Positions 25,331-33,876 of a stretch of DNA of 54,098 nucleotides are shown piece by piece. The stretch is from assembly GCA_000999025.1 (NCBI GenBank), contig LCFM01000007.1, forward strand, positions 1 through 54,098, given 5' to 3'. The translations under genes were made by a program, and so were the position numbers. How positions within the stretch are numbered: position 1 is the first letter of the stretch; each line of letters starts with the position of its first letter. The stretch comes from Parcubacteria group bacterium GW2011_GWA2_43_13 (GTDB lineage: Bacteria; Patescibacteriota; Patescibacteriia; UBA9629; GWA2-43-13). The notes beneath the pieces were generated by a model that ran no database searches, was not told the origin of the DNA, and was given only the letters and a program-made list of their open reading frames with translations.

Positions 25331-26947
25331 ATGTGTATACGCATTTTCTTTGCATTGTTTCTCTTTATTCAGATTGCGACATTCCCGTTGATCGGACATG
25401 CATCGCAAGAGCAAGATCAAACACAATCATCTCAACAAGAAGGCGAGGTTCTTCCCTCAATGATCAGGGCTGTTGAAGCAAATGCCGGAGATGATCAAAG
25501 CGCGCTGGTTAATACCGAGTCGTTTTTCAGTGCTGAAAAATCAGTGATTTCCCAGGGCAGAGAAGAGGGCGTGTCATATGTGTGGAGTTTTGGCGATGGA
25601 GCGACTGGGATGGGCAGGGATGTTAGCCATGTGTATAAAGAGCCCGGGGAATATCGCGCAACGGTTATTATTGAGGATAGCGGAATCAATAGCAAAGACA
25701 GCGATGATATTATTGTGCGCGTGATGGAAGATGCTATTTTTTTAATGTATACCGAAGATGTGCCTCAAGAAAGTATTGCAGAAGCCGTTACTGCTGGCCA
25801 ACGAAATAATTTTCTCGTCCATCTTTTGGGAGTAAAAAAAGACGCGCAGGATTTTGTGCTTGAGAACAATCTTTCAAATGAATTATTGGAACGGACAGCG
25901 GAAATTCGCAAATCAAAATTGATTGTGTTGTGGACAGAAGGATCAATCGGCATCAACGCGCTTGCCCGATTCGGCCAGACAATTAAAAATCCTGGCGATT
26001 TTTCTAAAAAAGGCATTGTGGTTGTTGAGGAAAGTTCATCCAATATTTTAGCGCGTCTTGCTCAGCCGATTTTTGACATTTTTACGCCACAATATTTATT
26101 GATAGCATCTCCGCGTTTAGTGTCGCAGATTATTCAAGACACAACAACAGATACGGTTATTGCGAATGTTCAGCAAAGCGGTGAACAGTTTCGTATTTTG
26201 GGAATTCACTCGCGCCGCGATGTCAGCACGCTCACACCGTACAACTTTTTTTCCGTGTTTATTAACTGGCTGATTAACCGCGGTGTTTCGGTTAACACGG
26301 TATTTTTGATTCTGATGTTGCCGATTATTGCCACTATCGTTGCTTTTTCGCGTCAAATTATTGGCATTAAAACATTTGGTATTTATATTCCAACTATTCT
26401 TACCATTACGCTTGCAACAACCGGGTTGAAAGAGGGGTTGATTATTTTGGCAATGATTTTGTGCATTGGCACTATCGCACGCATGGTATTAAAAAAATTA
26501 CGTTTGCTGTATCTGCCTCGCGTTGCGTTGGTACTGACGTTAGTGAGCTTTGCGATGCTGGCCCTGCTTTCGGCAAGCACATATTACCGCACCCTTAACC
26601 TTATTGGTGTATCCATTTTCCCGATTCTGATTTTGATTGTATTGGTTGAAGAGTTTGTGAAAGTGCAGATGGAGGAAGGTACAAAAACCGCCACGTTTAT
26701 CACAACCGAAACGTTAGCCATTGCAATAGTGGGATATTATGTTGTGCAAACATCATTTGTAAGGAATTTTGTGTTAAGTTATCCTGAAATAGTTTTGATT
26801 ACTGTGTTGATTAATTATATTCTTGGCAGATGGCACGGCCTGCGGTTGCTTGAATATTATCGGTTTCGCAATGTGCTTGCCGTTATTTCAGAACAAAAAG
26901 AAAGTAAAAAGAAAGTTCCTCAAGATCATGAGAATGAGCAAGGATAA
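25331..26947 (+). CDS. PKD domain plus 7TM (UUP1/7TM_transglut-type) membrane protein
   Basis: 538 residues. A signal peptide (1-26) is followed by a PKD domain at about 52-125 (VSYVWSFGDGATGMGRDVSHVYKEPGEYRATVII). An alpha/beta extracytoplasmic part follows (130-295), then seven membrane helices (about 310-515) of the type elsewhere fused to an inactive transglutaminase (RQIIGIKTFGIYIPTILTITLATTGLKEG). Here the PKD module stands in place of the transglutaminase. In Gammaproteobacteria such 7TM proteins are encoded next to an ATP-grasp ligase and a retropepsin-like protease; the same partners follow here, fused, 117 nt downstream. Confidence 0.8.
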   Translation: MCIRIFFALFLFIQIATFPLIGHASQEQDQTQSSQQEGEVLPSMIRAVEANAGDDQSALVNTESFFSAEKSVISQGREEGVSYVWSFGDGATGMGRDVSHVYKEPGEYRATVIIEDSGINSKDSDDIIVRVMEDAIFLMYTEDVPQESIAEAVTAGQRNNFLVHLLGVKKDAQDFVLENNLSNELLERTAEIRKSKLIVLWTEGSIGINALARFGQTIKNPGDFSKKGIVVVEESSSNILARLAQPIFDIFTPQYLLIASPRLVSQIIQDTTTDTVIANVQQSGEQFRILGIHSRRDVSTLTPYNFFSVFINWLINRGVSVNTVFLILMLPIIATIVAFSRQIIGIKTFGIYIPTILTITLATTGLKEGLIILAMILCIGTIARMVLKKLRLLYLPRVALVLTLVSFAMLALLSASTYYRTLNLIGVSIFPILILIVLVEEFVKVQMEEGTKTATFITTETLAIAIVGYYVVQTSFVRNFVLSYPEIVLITVLINYILGRWHGLRLLEYYRFRNVLAVISEQKESKKKVPQDHENEQG

Positions 26948-26962
26948 TATAGATTCCGTATT

Positions 26963-27051
26963 GTAGAGACGTGCCGTTGGCACGTCTTGAATACATACTA
27001 CCGCTTTGAGACGCCATTCCTCCAGGCGGGTGGGTAGCGAGGCGTCTCTAC
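26963..27051. repeat. GTAGAGACG palindrome (family B), copy 4, composite
   Basis: GTAGAGACGTGCC-gtt-GGCACGTC at the left, and GAGACGCC with GGCGTCTCTAC at the right, separated by unrelated bases. It fills the gap between the 7TM and ATP-grasp genes. Confidence 0.8.
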
Positions 27052-27064
27052 ACAACGATATTTT

Positions 27065-28534
27065 ATGGATATCTTCAAAATGTTGAAATCAAGTAAATCG
27101 CTTCTCGGGATGAACTCCCGCAATCTTGAATTTGTTCATCCTTCTAATGCAAAACGGGCAGTGCAGATTGCAGATAATAAACTGCTGACAAAACAGGTAT
27201 TGCAGAAGCATGATATTCCAGTGCCAAAGGTGTACTCTGTGATAGGCACTAAAAAAGATATTAACGCTTTTTCTGCTGATTCATTGCCAGACAGTTTTGT
27301 GTTAAAACCCAATCGCGGGTTTGGCGGCGAAGGGATTCTGATTGTGTATGCGCGAAAAAAAAACGGCTATTGGATTGATTCTGATAAAAATGAAATTTCA
27401 AGCGATGATATTAAATCGCATTTGCAGGATATTTTAGATGGCAGATTTTCACTGTCTGATACGCCTGACATTGCTTTTTTTGAAGAGCGCCTTGTGAACG
27501 ATCCTCTGCTTAAATCCATTGCGTACAAAGGTGTGCCTGATATTCGAGTGATTGTGTATAATAAGGTTCCGATTATGGCAATGATGCGTTTGCCAACGCC
27601 GGAATCGCATGGCAAAGCAAACCTTCACATGGGTGGAATCGGTATCGGGATTGATATTGCAACCGGCAGAACAACGCGCGCGATTCAGTATGACGAATTG
27701 CTTGTGCTTCCTGGCGGAGTTACTCCGTTAGATGGGTTTAAAATTCCTATGTGGGAAGATATTTTGCAACTTGCAATTCGCGCTCAACAGGTGAGTGATT
27801 TGGGGTATTTGGGTATTGATATTGTGTTGGTAAAAGATAAAGGTCCGGTGGTGTTGGAGTTGAACGCTCATCCTGGGTTATCAATTCAAATTGCCAATAT
27901 GACCGGCTTAAAAGAACGGCTCTTGCGCGTGCGTGGTCTTGATGTTGATTCAATTGAAAAGGGGATTCGCGTGGCAAAAGAATTATTTTCTGATCATTCG
28001 CTGATTGATCGAGAAGGCACGGTGGTTGCGCCGGATGAACCGAAAATTATCCGTTCATCAGAGAGTGTGTATGTGTATCATAAAAACGGCGATGATCGGA
28101 TGAAAGTGAACGCGCGTATTGATTCCGGCGCAAAAACAACATCGCTTGATTTGGAACACGCGCGTTTGATTGGATTTGACGATGCAGTAGAATTTTTAAA
28201 AGAATATCCGGTCGGCAGTCCCATGACTGCGACAAAAGCTGAACGTGTGCGCACAAAAATTGCTAAACAAATAAAATCACATCCGGATATTGTTCGGGTG
28301 CGCGCGATTCATTCCGCATCCGGATCAACAGTTCGGGCGTATATTCCGCTGACTATTAAATTAAAAAATAAAAAAGTAAAAACCGTTGCCGCCTTGATTG
28401 ATAGAAGTCATTTAAAATTTCCTATGATTATCGGCAGAAAGGATTTAAAAGGATTTCTTGTTGATCCCGCGCTTGAGCACACAGTTCAAGATGTAACCCC
28501 ACCCTCTCCGCCAACTGGCGGGCCCTCATCGTAA
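27065..28534 (+). CDS. ATP-grasp (RimK-like) ligase fused to retropepsin-like domain
   Basis: 489 residues. The first 310 are the alpha-L-glutamate ligase-like ATP-grasp: SFVLKPNRGFGGEGILIV for ATP, KGVPDIRVIVYNKVPIMAMMRLP, and the Mg site GYLGIDIVLVKDKGPVVLELNAHPGLSIQ. Residues about 345-470 form a PF05618-type retropepsin-like domain with RIDSGAKTTSLD (catalytic Asp) and FPMIIGRKDLKGFLVDP. It probably adds and trims an amino acid or peptide on an unknown acceptor near the membrane with the 7TM partner. The last 12 residues (PPSPPTGGPSS) come from a family A palindrome that runs into the gene. Confidence 0.85.
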   Translation: MDIFKMLKSSKSLLGMNSRNLEFVHPSNAKRAVQIADNKLLTKQVLQKHDIPVPKVYSVIGTKKDINAFSADSLPDSFVLKPNRGFGGEGILIVYARKKNGYWIDSDKNEISSDDIKSHLQDILDGRFSLSDTPDIAFFEERLVNDPLLKSIAYKGVPDIRVIVYNKVPIMAMMRLPTPESHGKANLHMGGIGIGIDIATGRTTRAIQYDELLVLPGGVTPLDGFKIPMWEDILQLAIRAQQVSDLGYLGIDIVLVKDKGPVVLELNAHPGLSIQIANMTGLKERLLRVRGLDVDSIEKGIRVAKELFSDHSLIDREGTVVAPDEPKIIRSSESVYVYHKNGDDRMKVNARIDSGAKTTSLDLEHARLIGFDDAVEFLKEYPVGSPMTATKAERVRTKIAKQIKSHPDIVRVRAIHSASGSTVRAYIPLTIKLKNKKVKTVAALIDRSHLKFPMIIGRKDLKGFLVDPALEHTVQDVTPPSPPTGGPSS

Positions 28535-28650
28535 GCGAGGGGCAATCCTTCCTCATAGAGGCATCACCCTGTCTGGCTCCGCCGTTCACCCCTCCTCCGA
28601 GAGGAGGGGATACTCCCTCTCCTTGATAAGGAGAGGGTTGGGGTGAGGTA
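28495..28650. repeat. Cluster of REP-like palindromes (family A)
   Basis: Three C-rich/G-rich hairpins in series (CCGCC-aact-GGCGG; CCCCTCCTC/GAGGAGGGG; CCCTCTCCTT/AAGGAGAGGG) ending GTTGGGGTGAGGT. The first overlaps the end of the ATP-grasp gene. The rest fills the gap before the GNAT gene; nothing else is seen there. Confidence 0.7.
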
Positions 28651-28694
28651 TTTCATTTGTATACATATCTATAGCAATTTTCTAAAAAAATATT

Positions 28695-29240
28695 ATGGAT
28701 GATAAGATATTTGCCACACCAGATGGAGCATTTGCGCATATTCGAGAATGTGCTGATACAGATGAAGATACCCAAGCGGCGTTGGAATTTATAAATGCAA
28801 TCCGTGCGGAAGATGCCATGATTTCTAATTCTGGCCCTCCGTTGTTATTTGAGCAGGAACGGGTATGGATACAAGAAACAGTGCGTGAGTGCAGGAATAA
28901 AGAAAAAGTACTCCTTTCTGCTTGGGACAATGCAACACTGGTGGGGACAAGTGAAATAGTACGAAAAAAAGACAGGTCTACCCATGTCGGCGTGTTTGGC
29001 ATCACTCTCTCAAAATCATGGCGTGGAAAGGGGCTTGGTTCATATTTGATGAATGAGATTATGCAAAAAGCCCACACCGAACTTGGCATTACGCATGTAT
29101 TTTTAACGTGCTTTGCGGATAATGTGTCTGCGCAGGCACTGTACAAAAAGATGGGGTTTGTAGAAACAGGCAGAAATCCAGATATGATCCTGTATAAAGG
29201 TGTACTCATGGATGAAATTACCATGATGAAAAAAATGTAA
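28695..29240 (+). CDS. GNAT-family N-acetyltransferase
   Basis: A 181-residue acetyl-CoA-dependent acetyltransferase. The acetyl-CoA loop is GITLSKSWRGKGLGSYLMNEIMQKA (R-G-K-G-L-G as the Q/RxxGxG/A motif, about residue 112-117). The last strand/helix is VFLTCFADNVSAQALYKKMGFVETGR, the hallmark ending. The substrate is unknown; the RimI/RimL-like layout would fit a protein N-terminus or amino group. An antisense ORF covers the same span but lacks support. Confidence 0.88.
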   Translation: MDDKIFATPDGAFAHIRECADTDEDTQAALEFINAIRAEDAMISNSGPPLLFEQERVWIQETVRECRNKEKVLLSAWDNATLVGTSEIVRKKDRSTHVGVFGITLSKSWRGKGLGSYLMNEIMQKAHTELGITHVFLTCFADNVSAQALYKKMGFVETGRNPDMILYKGVLMDEITMMKKM

Positions 29241-29279
29241 CGTTGACTCTCTCTATGGGAAGCAGTATCATGAAGATAT

Positions 29280-29525
29280 ATGAATCAAGGAATTACTGGG
29301 AGAATTTTAGAGTATGTAGCCGTTTTTGAGCAAGAACACGATGGCGGATTTTCTGTTGTTATTCCGGCTCTTCCAGGGTGTATATCCGAGGGAGATACTT
29401 TTGAGGAGGCTCAAGAAAATATCCAAGAAGCCGCTGAACTTTATCTATCTGTGATGAAAGAAAGAAGGAATCTTATACCGAAACAGTCACGATTTGTTGT
29501 TGCGGCAGTAGGCGTGAAGGTCTAA
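29280..29525 (+). CDS. hicB: HicB-type antitoxin
   Basis: 81 residues with the partial RNase H-like fold of HicB: LEYVAVFEQEHDGGFSVVIPALPGCISEGDTFEEAQENIQEAAELYL is close to consensus. It neutralises the HicA mRNase encoded 7 nt downstream. No C-terminal helix-turn-helix is present, so this is the short form. The order antitoxin then toxin is the reverse of the classical hicAB locus but is common. Confidence 0.9.
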   Translation: MNQGITGRILEYVAVFEQEHDGGFSVVIPALPGCISEGDTFEEAQENIQEAAELYLSVMKERRNLIPKQSRFVVAAVGVKV

Positions 29526-29532
29526 ATGCGCT

Positions 29533-29751
29533 ATGCCCAAAATTCCTACCCTTAAATCAAGAGAGGTGGAACATATTCTTGAACGGGCAGGGTTTGTGTT
29601 TATACGACAAAAAGGAAGCCATAGGATGTATATTCAGGGAATGCGGGCTGTTGTTCTGCCATGGCATACAAAAGATTTACGAAAAGGAACGCTTTCGAAT
29701 ATTATCGCACGATCAGGATTATCAGTGGAAGAGTTTCTTAACCTTCGTTGA
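29533..29751 (+). CDS. hicA: HicA-type mRNA interferase toxin
   Basis: 72 residues of the double-stranded-RNA-binding-like HicA fold: KSREVEHILERAGFVFIRQKGSHRMYIQ with the catalytic His in GSHRMY, then LPWHTKDLRKGTLSNIIARSGLSVEEFLNL. It cleaves mRNA when free of HicB. Complete and probably active. Confidence 0.92.
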   Translation: MPKIPTLKSREVEHILERAGFVFIRQKGSHRMYIQGMRAVVLPWHTKDLRKGTLSNIIARSGLSVEEFLNLR

Positions 29752-29910
29752 GGAGGATACATTTACTGACGACGCAGTGAATAGAAGATATCGTATACAT
29801 TGCATATGATGAAACGACAATCAATCATGATGTCAATGACCATGATGCCAGCCCCCACGGGTTGAAGATTGTTGTTGTAAAGATATTTCTTATTCATAAC
29901 ATCATTCTTT
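29752..29910. other. Gap after hicA without a recognised gene
   Basis: A run of 43 open codons (29788-29915 region, EDIVYIAYDETTINHDV...) has no start codon and resembles nothing I know. It may be a decayed gene end. Confidence 0.3.
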
Positions 29911-29934
29911 AGCCCTCTATGCGGGCTCTTTTTT
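29911..29934 (+). terminator. Intrinsic terminator directly before 29939-30715
   Basis: AGCCC-tctatgc-GGGCT then C and six T. The next ATG begins 5 nt after the T-run, the same arrangement as at typA. Confidence 0.75.
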
Positions 29935-29938
29935 ATCT

Positions 29939-30715
29939 ATGTTTTGTACCATTATTAACGATTGCAAAGATGCTAACGCCTTTGGCCGTCAAAGCACGCG
30001 TGTTGCCTCACTTTTATCGTGTCCAATTACTACGATTGGAGTTTCTTCTGATATAGAGGCGGCTGGTAATCTCATAGACGCACTCGACGCGTCCGAAGGT
30101 CGTGAAGGGTTTATTTTAGTAAATGTTGCTCCACGCGATGGCGCGTCAAAAAAATGGGGGAATGGGTCCCCTTTTGCTTTGTTTTCATATCACAAGACGC
30201 AGGTTATTTCTTCTGTGGAAGGATATACTCTTTCTTTGGTAAAAAAATTATTACCACAATCGCACTTGCAGATTATTTCTTTTGAAAAAATTGTTTCGCT
30301 GTTTTCTGATCTTGACGAAGCGGGTAAAATTCGCATAGCGACAACCCAGTTTAGAAGTTTTGAATTTTTACCGCGCATCGCATGTCTGCTTGCGCAATCA
30401 GTGGTTGACATTCCAACAACTCCGCTTGCATGGGATACTATCCAAGATATCTCACCAACAATCTGGTGGGTAGATAATTTTGGAAACTGCAAAACAACTT
30501 TAACCAATCAAGATATTGAAGTCGAAACAACAAAAATCATTTCATTCCCGTTTGGCGAACTGCCATTCTATCTGCGATTGAAAGATGTGCCAGACAACAT
30601 CACTGCCTGCGTCATCGGTAGCTCCGGTATCAATAATATTCGCTTGCTCGAAATCGTTGTTCAAGGCGGATCGGCCACGCAGACCTTGAACATCGGTATA
30701 AGAAATCGTCTCTAA
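29939..30715 (+). CDS. SAM hydroxide adenosyltransferase-like protein (DUF62)
   Basis: A 258-residue protein of the SAM-dependent chlorinase/fluorinase/hydroxide adenosyltransferase family, which splits SAM to adenosine and methionine in the hydroxide-using members. VNVAPRDGASKKWGNGSPFALFSY aligns with the family's VxPGVGxxR...NG region in degraded form. The C-terminal domain holds the IWWVDNFGNCKTTL motif and VQGGSATQTLNIGIRNRL ending. The N-terminal Asp/Phe motif region is altered, so activity is uncertain. No SD; it starts just after a terminator hairpin. Confidence 0.75.
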   Translation: MFCTIINDCKDANAFGRQSTRVASLLSCPITTIGVSSDIEAAGNLIDALDASEGREGFILVNVAPRDGASKKWGNGSPFALFSYHKTQVISSVEGYTLSLVKKLLPQSHLQIISFEKIVSLFSDLDEAGKIRIATTQFRSFEFLPRIACLLAQSVVDIPTTPLAWDTIQDISPTIWWVDNFGNCKTTLTNQDIEVETTKIISFPFGELPFYLRLKDVPDNITACVIGSSGINNIRLLEIVVQGGSATQTLNIGIRNRL

Positions 30716-30760
30716 TACAAAAAAAGAGCGGGGGAGTGTTTTATGAGGATTTAAAAAAGA

Positions 30761-30817
30761 CAAATAAAAAATAGGCCACAGTTGAGAGTGGCCCTTGAAT
30801 CCTTGGTTGAACGAAGG
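30761..30817 (-). terminator. Terminator of the membrane protein gene 30858-31457
   Basis: GGCCAC (30774-30779) pairs with GTGGCC (30788-30793); on the minus strand a T-rich tail follows. A second stem, AATCCTT/AAGGATT (about 30798-30820), lies just before it. Confidence 0.6.
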
Positions 30818-30857
30818 ATTCATCGTTTGACACATTCTCTAATGAAGGGAACATGTA

Positions 30858-31457
30858 TTATGCGGGAGTTGTTTTGCGGAGGGCAATAAAGCAAATCCCC
30901 CAATTGCAGATGAGTCCAAGGATGGGGTAGACACCGTCTTGGACATCACCTTTCCATCGGAGAACGACAACCATGGCTGTGAGAATGTACGATACTCCCC
31001 AAAGAAACCACGGCACCGGTTTTTCTTTTTGAGGATCTTTGAGTACTTCGGCGGCAGTAGGGATGTATCCCATTGCCAGCGCGAGTTGGAGAAACAGATT
31101 GGCAATAGTTGCACTCTTGGTTTTCCACCACATCAACATCGAGACACACGCAATCGTCAGGCATATATATTCAAGCAATGTGAGTTGCTTCATACTGGCC
31201 TGTTGATTCCGTTTTGCAAATGCCCACACAAACGTGAGTACATTGATGACGCTTGAGACAAGTGGGAGAACTGTCTTAACATCGTCCCCAGTCATAAGGC
31301 GGTAACTGAGGAGGTTAAGGATCTGAATCACAGCCCATAATCCCCATGACGAAAGATTGGGGGTGGCGCGACCTTTATGGATATGCAGAAAGTAGAATGC
31401 AAACCCACTGAGATTAACCATCCCAGATACCATGGCAATGGCGAGTGAAAAGTTCAT
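30858..31457 (-). CDS. Polytopic membrane protein, unknown, with internal repeat
   Basis: 199 residues, about seven membrane helices. The pattern ATPNLSSWGLWAVIQILNLLSY near the start and PVPWFLWGVSYILTAMVVVL later are similar in spacing, as in proteins built from two three-helix repeats (PQ-loop/SWEET-like), but I cannot assign a family. SD AAAGGA lies 7 nt before the ATG; promoter at 31526. Divergent from the radical SAM gene. Confidence 0.6.
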   Translation of the reverse strand: MNFSLAIAMVSGMVNLSGFAFYFLHIHKGRATPNLSSWGLWAVIQILNLLSYRLMTGDDVKTVLPLVSSVINVLTFVWAFAKRNQQASMKQLTLLEYICLTIACVSMLMWWKTKSATIANLFLQLALAMGYIPTAAEVLKDPQKEKPVPWFLWGVSYILTAMVVVLRWKGDVQDGVYPILGLICNWGICFIALRKTTPA

Positions 31458-31496
31458 CTGTCATCCTTTCGAGGGGATAAGTTGCGCAATCGGGGG

Positions 31497-31526
31497 ATAT
31501 TATGATGGAAAGATTTCTTTTGTCAA
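31497..31526 (-). promoter_or_regulatory. Promoter of 30858-31457
   Basis: Minus strand: TTGACA (31526-31521), 18-bp spacer, TAATAT (31502-31497). Confidence 0.6.
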
Positions 31527-31537
31527 GTTGATCATTG

Positions 31538-31567
31538 TTGACATAATTGTCATTTTTAGGTTATAAC
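31538..31567 (+). promoter_or_regulatory. Promoter of the radical SAM operon
   Basis: TTGACA (31538-31543), 18-bp spacer, TATAAC (31562-31567). It is divergent from the promoter at 31497-31526, with 11 bp between the two -35 boxes, so one regulator could reach both. Confidence 0.65.
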
Positions 31568-31622
31568 AATGGCATGTTCTTTTGAGTTTTTGTGTAGGTG
31601 AGAATTTGAAGGGGGGCATACG

Positions 31623-33179
31623 ATGATCCGTGTTCTTGCAGTGTCCGCTCCAGAGTTACCGTCAGGAGGTATTGGGTTTGCTCTGACAAGTCGCGACCCT
31701 GTGAGCTTATATAACGCTTGTCGTTATGCGGCTTTTTTAGCGGAAAACAGGGTTGGTATGTGGAGTGAGTCTAATTGGGCAGTACCACGAATACAACGCA
31801 GGAGATCAGTCCTACTTATGCATTCCCTACAGGATGATCTTCCGCGTTTTGTGCAAGCCCTTGAAGAAGTGAGGCCGAATCTTTTATTGCTTGGGGCAAT
31901 GACGCCTTGTCTTCCCGGTGCTGTCGCGTGTGCTACGATTGCCAAAGAAATGTTTGGCGATGATGTGTGTGTTGTACTGGGAGGTCGTCATGCCACAGAA
32001 ACAATCTATCACAGTGCCGGCATCTGCGCTGGTCCGGTGGCACATCATCATGGCTCTCCGATTCGCCTGATGGCAGAGGGGCTCATTCCTCTATGTTTTG
32101 ATCTGGTAATCGCCGGTGAGGGCGAGCACCTTATTCCATGGTTAGGGGAAACCATCGGCCATCTTGAGCAACGCGGTATTCCTTGTGCGCGTGTACAATT
32201 TCACCTCGATGGTGTGTGTGATGTCCCTGGTAATTGGATCATGAGCTGGTGTGATAATGGGGATGGTTTTACTGTTGAAGGGAAAGGAATCCCTATTGAT
32301 CGCAATACTCTTCCTATACCATGCGACATGTTTGGGATTGGGACGGCCTTTGACGTGTTTGATGGCCGTTTAACGGCACACGCATTTAGTGATACCGGCC
32401 CTGGCTGTGCGTTTGACTGTAATTACTGCAGTGAGCGACGCAGTACCGCAGGATCACTGCTGCAACTCGAAACGAGCGCGACGCGTTTGTATCGGCAATT
32501 GCATGCGGCTGTTCGTGTTGTTGCTCATGATAGTCCTCAACAAAAAGCATCAGCGTTTGTTGAGGACTCCACGATATTGGCTGGATCTGTTTCTGCGTTG
32601 AAGCAATTTGTCCGCCAGTTGGAGCGATTTCCTTTGGATATTCGCTTTGGAGGGCAGTTGACTATTGACCAGATCACCAGCCGCAGAGAGATTCTCTCGA
32701 CATTGAAGAAGGTAGGGTTAGATTACCTCTTTATTGGCATCGAAACGCTCAACCCCAATGAAATTGGCGGAATGAGTAAAGACCTCAAGCAGGCGACTGC
32801 CAGTTGGAAGTCCCGTATTGACGAGGTACTCGATCTGCTTTCTTCTCTCGGTATTCAAGCCGGTTCTGCGCTACTGTTTGGTTTGGGAGAATCGGTGCAT
32901 TCCCGTGAACAGTTGTTTGAGTGTTTACAAGGGTGGCGTGCTCGGTATGGCATGCCTCATCCAGTAAGCATCAATTGGGCAGTACAGCATCCACTGAAAG
33001 GAGAAGATCACGGGATGCAGTATCGGTACCATGAATGGGGAATCCCTGATGGTCCATTCATCGAGGCCTTTCAGGGATATGGAGAAGCATCAATTCTGTA
33101 CCCCATTGCAGGGCAAGCTCGTCCGACCTTGGATGAAGTATTGCATGTGCGTGCAATGTACGAATCACTCATTTCATAA
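31623..33179 (+). CDS. B12-binding-like / radical SAM enzyme
   Basis: 518 residues. The N-terminal 200 form a cobalamin-binding-like Rossmann region (PNLLLLGAMTPCLPGAVACATIAKEMFGDDVCVVLGGRH, then VIAGEGEHLIPWL), as in B12-radical SAM enzymes, but without an obvious DxHxxG for base-off B12. The radical SAM core begins with Cys262, Cys266 and Cys269 in CAFDCNYC (4Fe-4S cluster). FVEDSTILAG, DYLFIGIETLNPNEI and SALLFGLGES follow as later strands. Substrate unknown. An SD-like GAAGGGGGG precedes the ATG. First gene of a unit with 33190 and 33877. Confidence 0.85.
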   Translation: MIRVLAVSAPELPSGGIGFALTSRDPVSLYNACRYAAFLAENRVGMWSESNWAVPRIQRRRSVLLMHSLQDDLPRFVQALEEVRPNLLLLGAMTPCLPGAVACATIAKEMFGDDVCVVLGGRHATETIYHSAGICAGPVAHHHGSPIRLMAEGLIPLCFDLVIAGEGEHLIPWLGETIGHLEQRGIPCARVQFHLDGVCDVPGNWIMSWCDNGDGFTVEGKGIPIDRNTLPIPCDMFGIGTAFDVFDGRLTAHAFSDTGPGCAFDCNYCSERRSTAGSLLQLETSATRLYRQLHAAVRVVAHDSPQQKASAFVEDSTILAGSVSALKQFVRQLERFPLDIRFGGQLTIDQITSRREILSTLKKVGLDYLFIGIETLNPNEIGGMSKDLKQATASWKSRIDEVLDLLSSLGIQAGSALLFGLGESVHSREQLFECLQGWRARYGMPHPVSINWAVQHPLKGEDHGMQYRYHEWGIPDGPFIEAFQGYGEASILYPIAGQARPTLDEVLHVRAMYESLIS

Positions 33180-33189
33180 GGAGTTCGCT

Positions 33190-33873
33190 ATGATCTCAAT
33201 TGATCAGCAACTGAAAACAGTTGCACCAAAGTTGCGTCTTGGGATTGTGGTTGCCGATGGCATTGTCGTTCAAAAGAGGGACGACGTCCTCTGGAGCGAC
33301 CTCAAGCGACAAGGACGGACTTTGGCAAAACAGTATCCGACGCGAGAAGCCCTGCGACAGGCGCCAGAGATTTCTGCGTTGGATCGGGCGTATCGTTCGT
33401 TGGGGGTTGACCCTCGCCGATATCCTGGATCTGCCGAAGCACTTGGTTTGCGGATGTTGTCCGATGATCAGGGTAAGGTAAAGGGATTGTATCAAATCAA
33501 CACGGCAGTTGATGCGAACAATCTCGTATCTTTGCAAACCCTGTGTTCAGTGGGCGTGTACGACTTGAAAAACCTTCACGAACCGCTCGTGTTTCGCGTA
33601 GGGCAAGTCGGAGAAGGATACACGGGAATTGGCAAGGAAAAGGTGAGTATCGCCAACCTTCCGGTATTTGCCGACGCGAATGGCCCTTACGGTAGTCCGA
33701 CTGCCGATTCCAACAGGGCGATGATCACGCTCGAAACAAAACGGATGATGCTGGTCATCATCAGTTTTGCTGGTGACGCTCTGCTGGATCTCAAGGTTTC
33801 TGACACCTCGGATATGCTTCAGGAGTATCTGAACGTCTCGCACAATCACGTGAGCACACAGATCGTGGAGTAG
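33190..33873 (+). CDS. Solo B3/4 (PheRS-beta editing-like) domain protein
   Basis: A 227-residue protein of the free-standing B3/4 domain group (COG3382), related to the editing domain of the PheRS beta subunit. Signs are LDRAYRSLGVDPRRYPGSAEALGLRML, the GLYQINTAVDANNLVSLQTLCSVGVYDLKNL core and the RVGQVGEGYTGIG loop. In PheRS this domain removes wrongly attached tyrosine; solo copies are of uncertain role but may bind aminoacyl-tRNA or amino acids. ATG 33190 lies 7 nt after SD AAGGAG; the ORF opens earlier inside the radical SAM gene. It begins 10 nt after that gene. Confidence 0.85.
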   Translation: MISIDQQLKTVAPKLRLGIVVADGIVVQKRDDVLWSDLKRQGRTLAKQYPTREALRQAPEISALDRAYRSLGVDPRRYPGSAEALGLRMLSDDQGKVKGLYQINTAVDANNLVSLQTLCSVGVYDLKNLHEPLVFRVGQVGEGYTGIGKEKVSIANLPVFADANGPYGSPTADSNRAMITLETKRMMLVIISFAGDALLDLKVSDTSDMLQEYLNVSHNHVSTQIVE

Positions 33874-33876
33874 GCG

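Noticed and set aside
28682-29224. 180-codon minus-strand ORF opposite the GNAT gene
   Set aside because: It mirrors the GNAT gene, which has clear acetyltransferase motifs; the antisense product has none.
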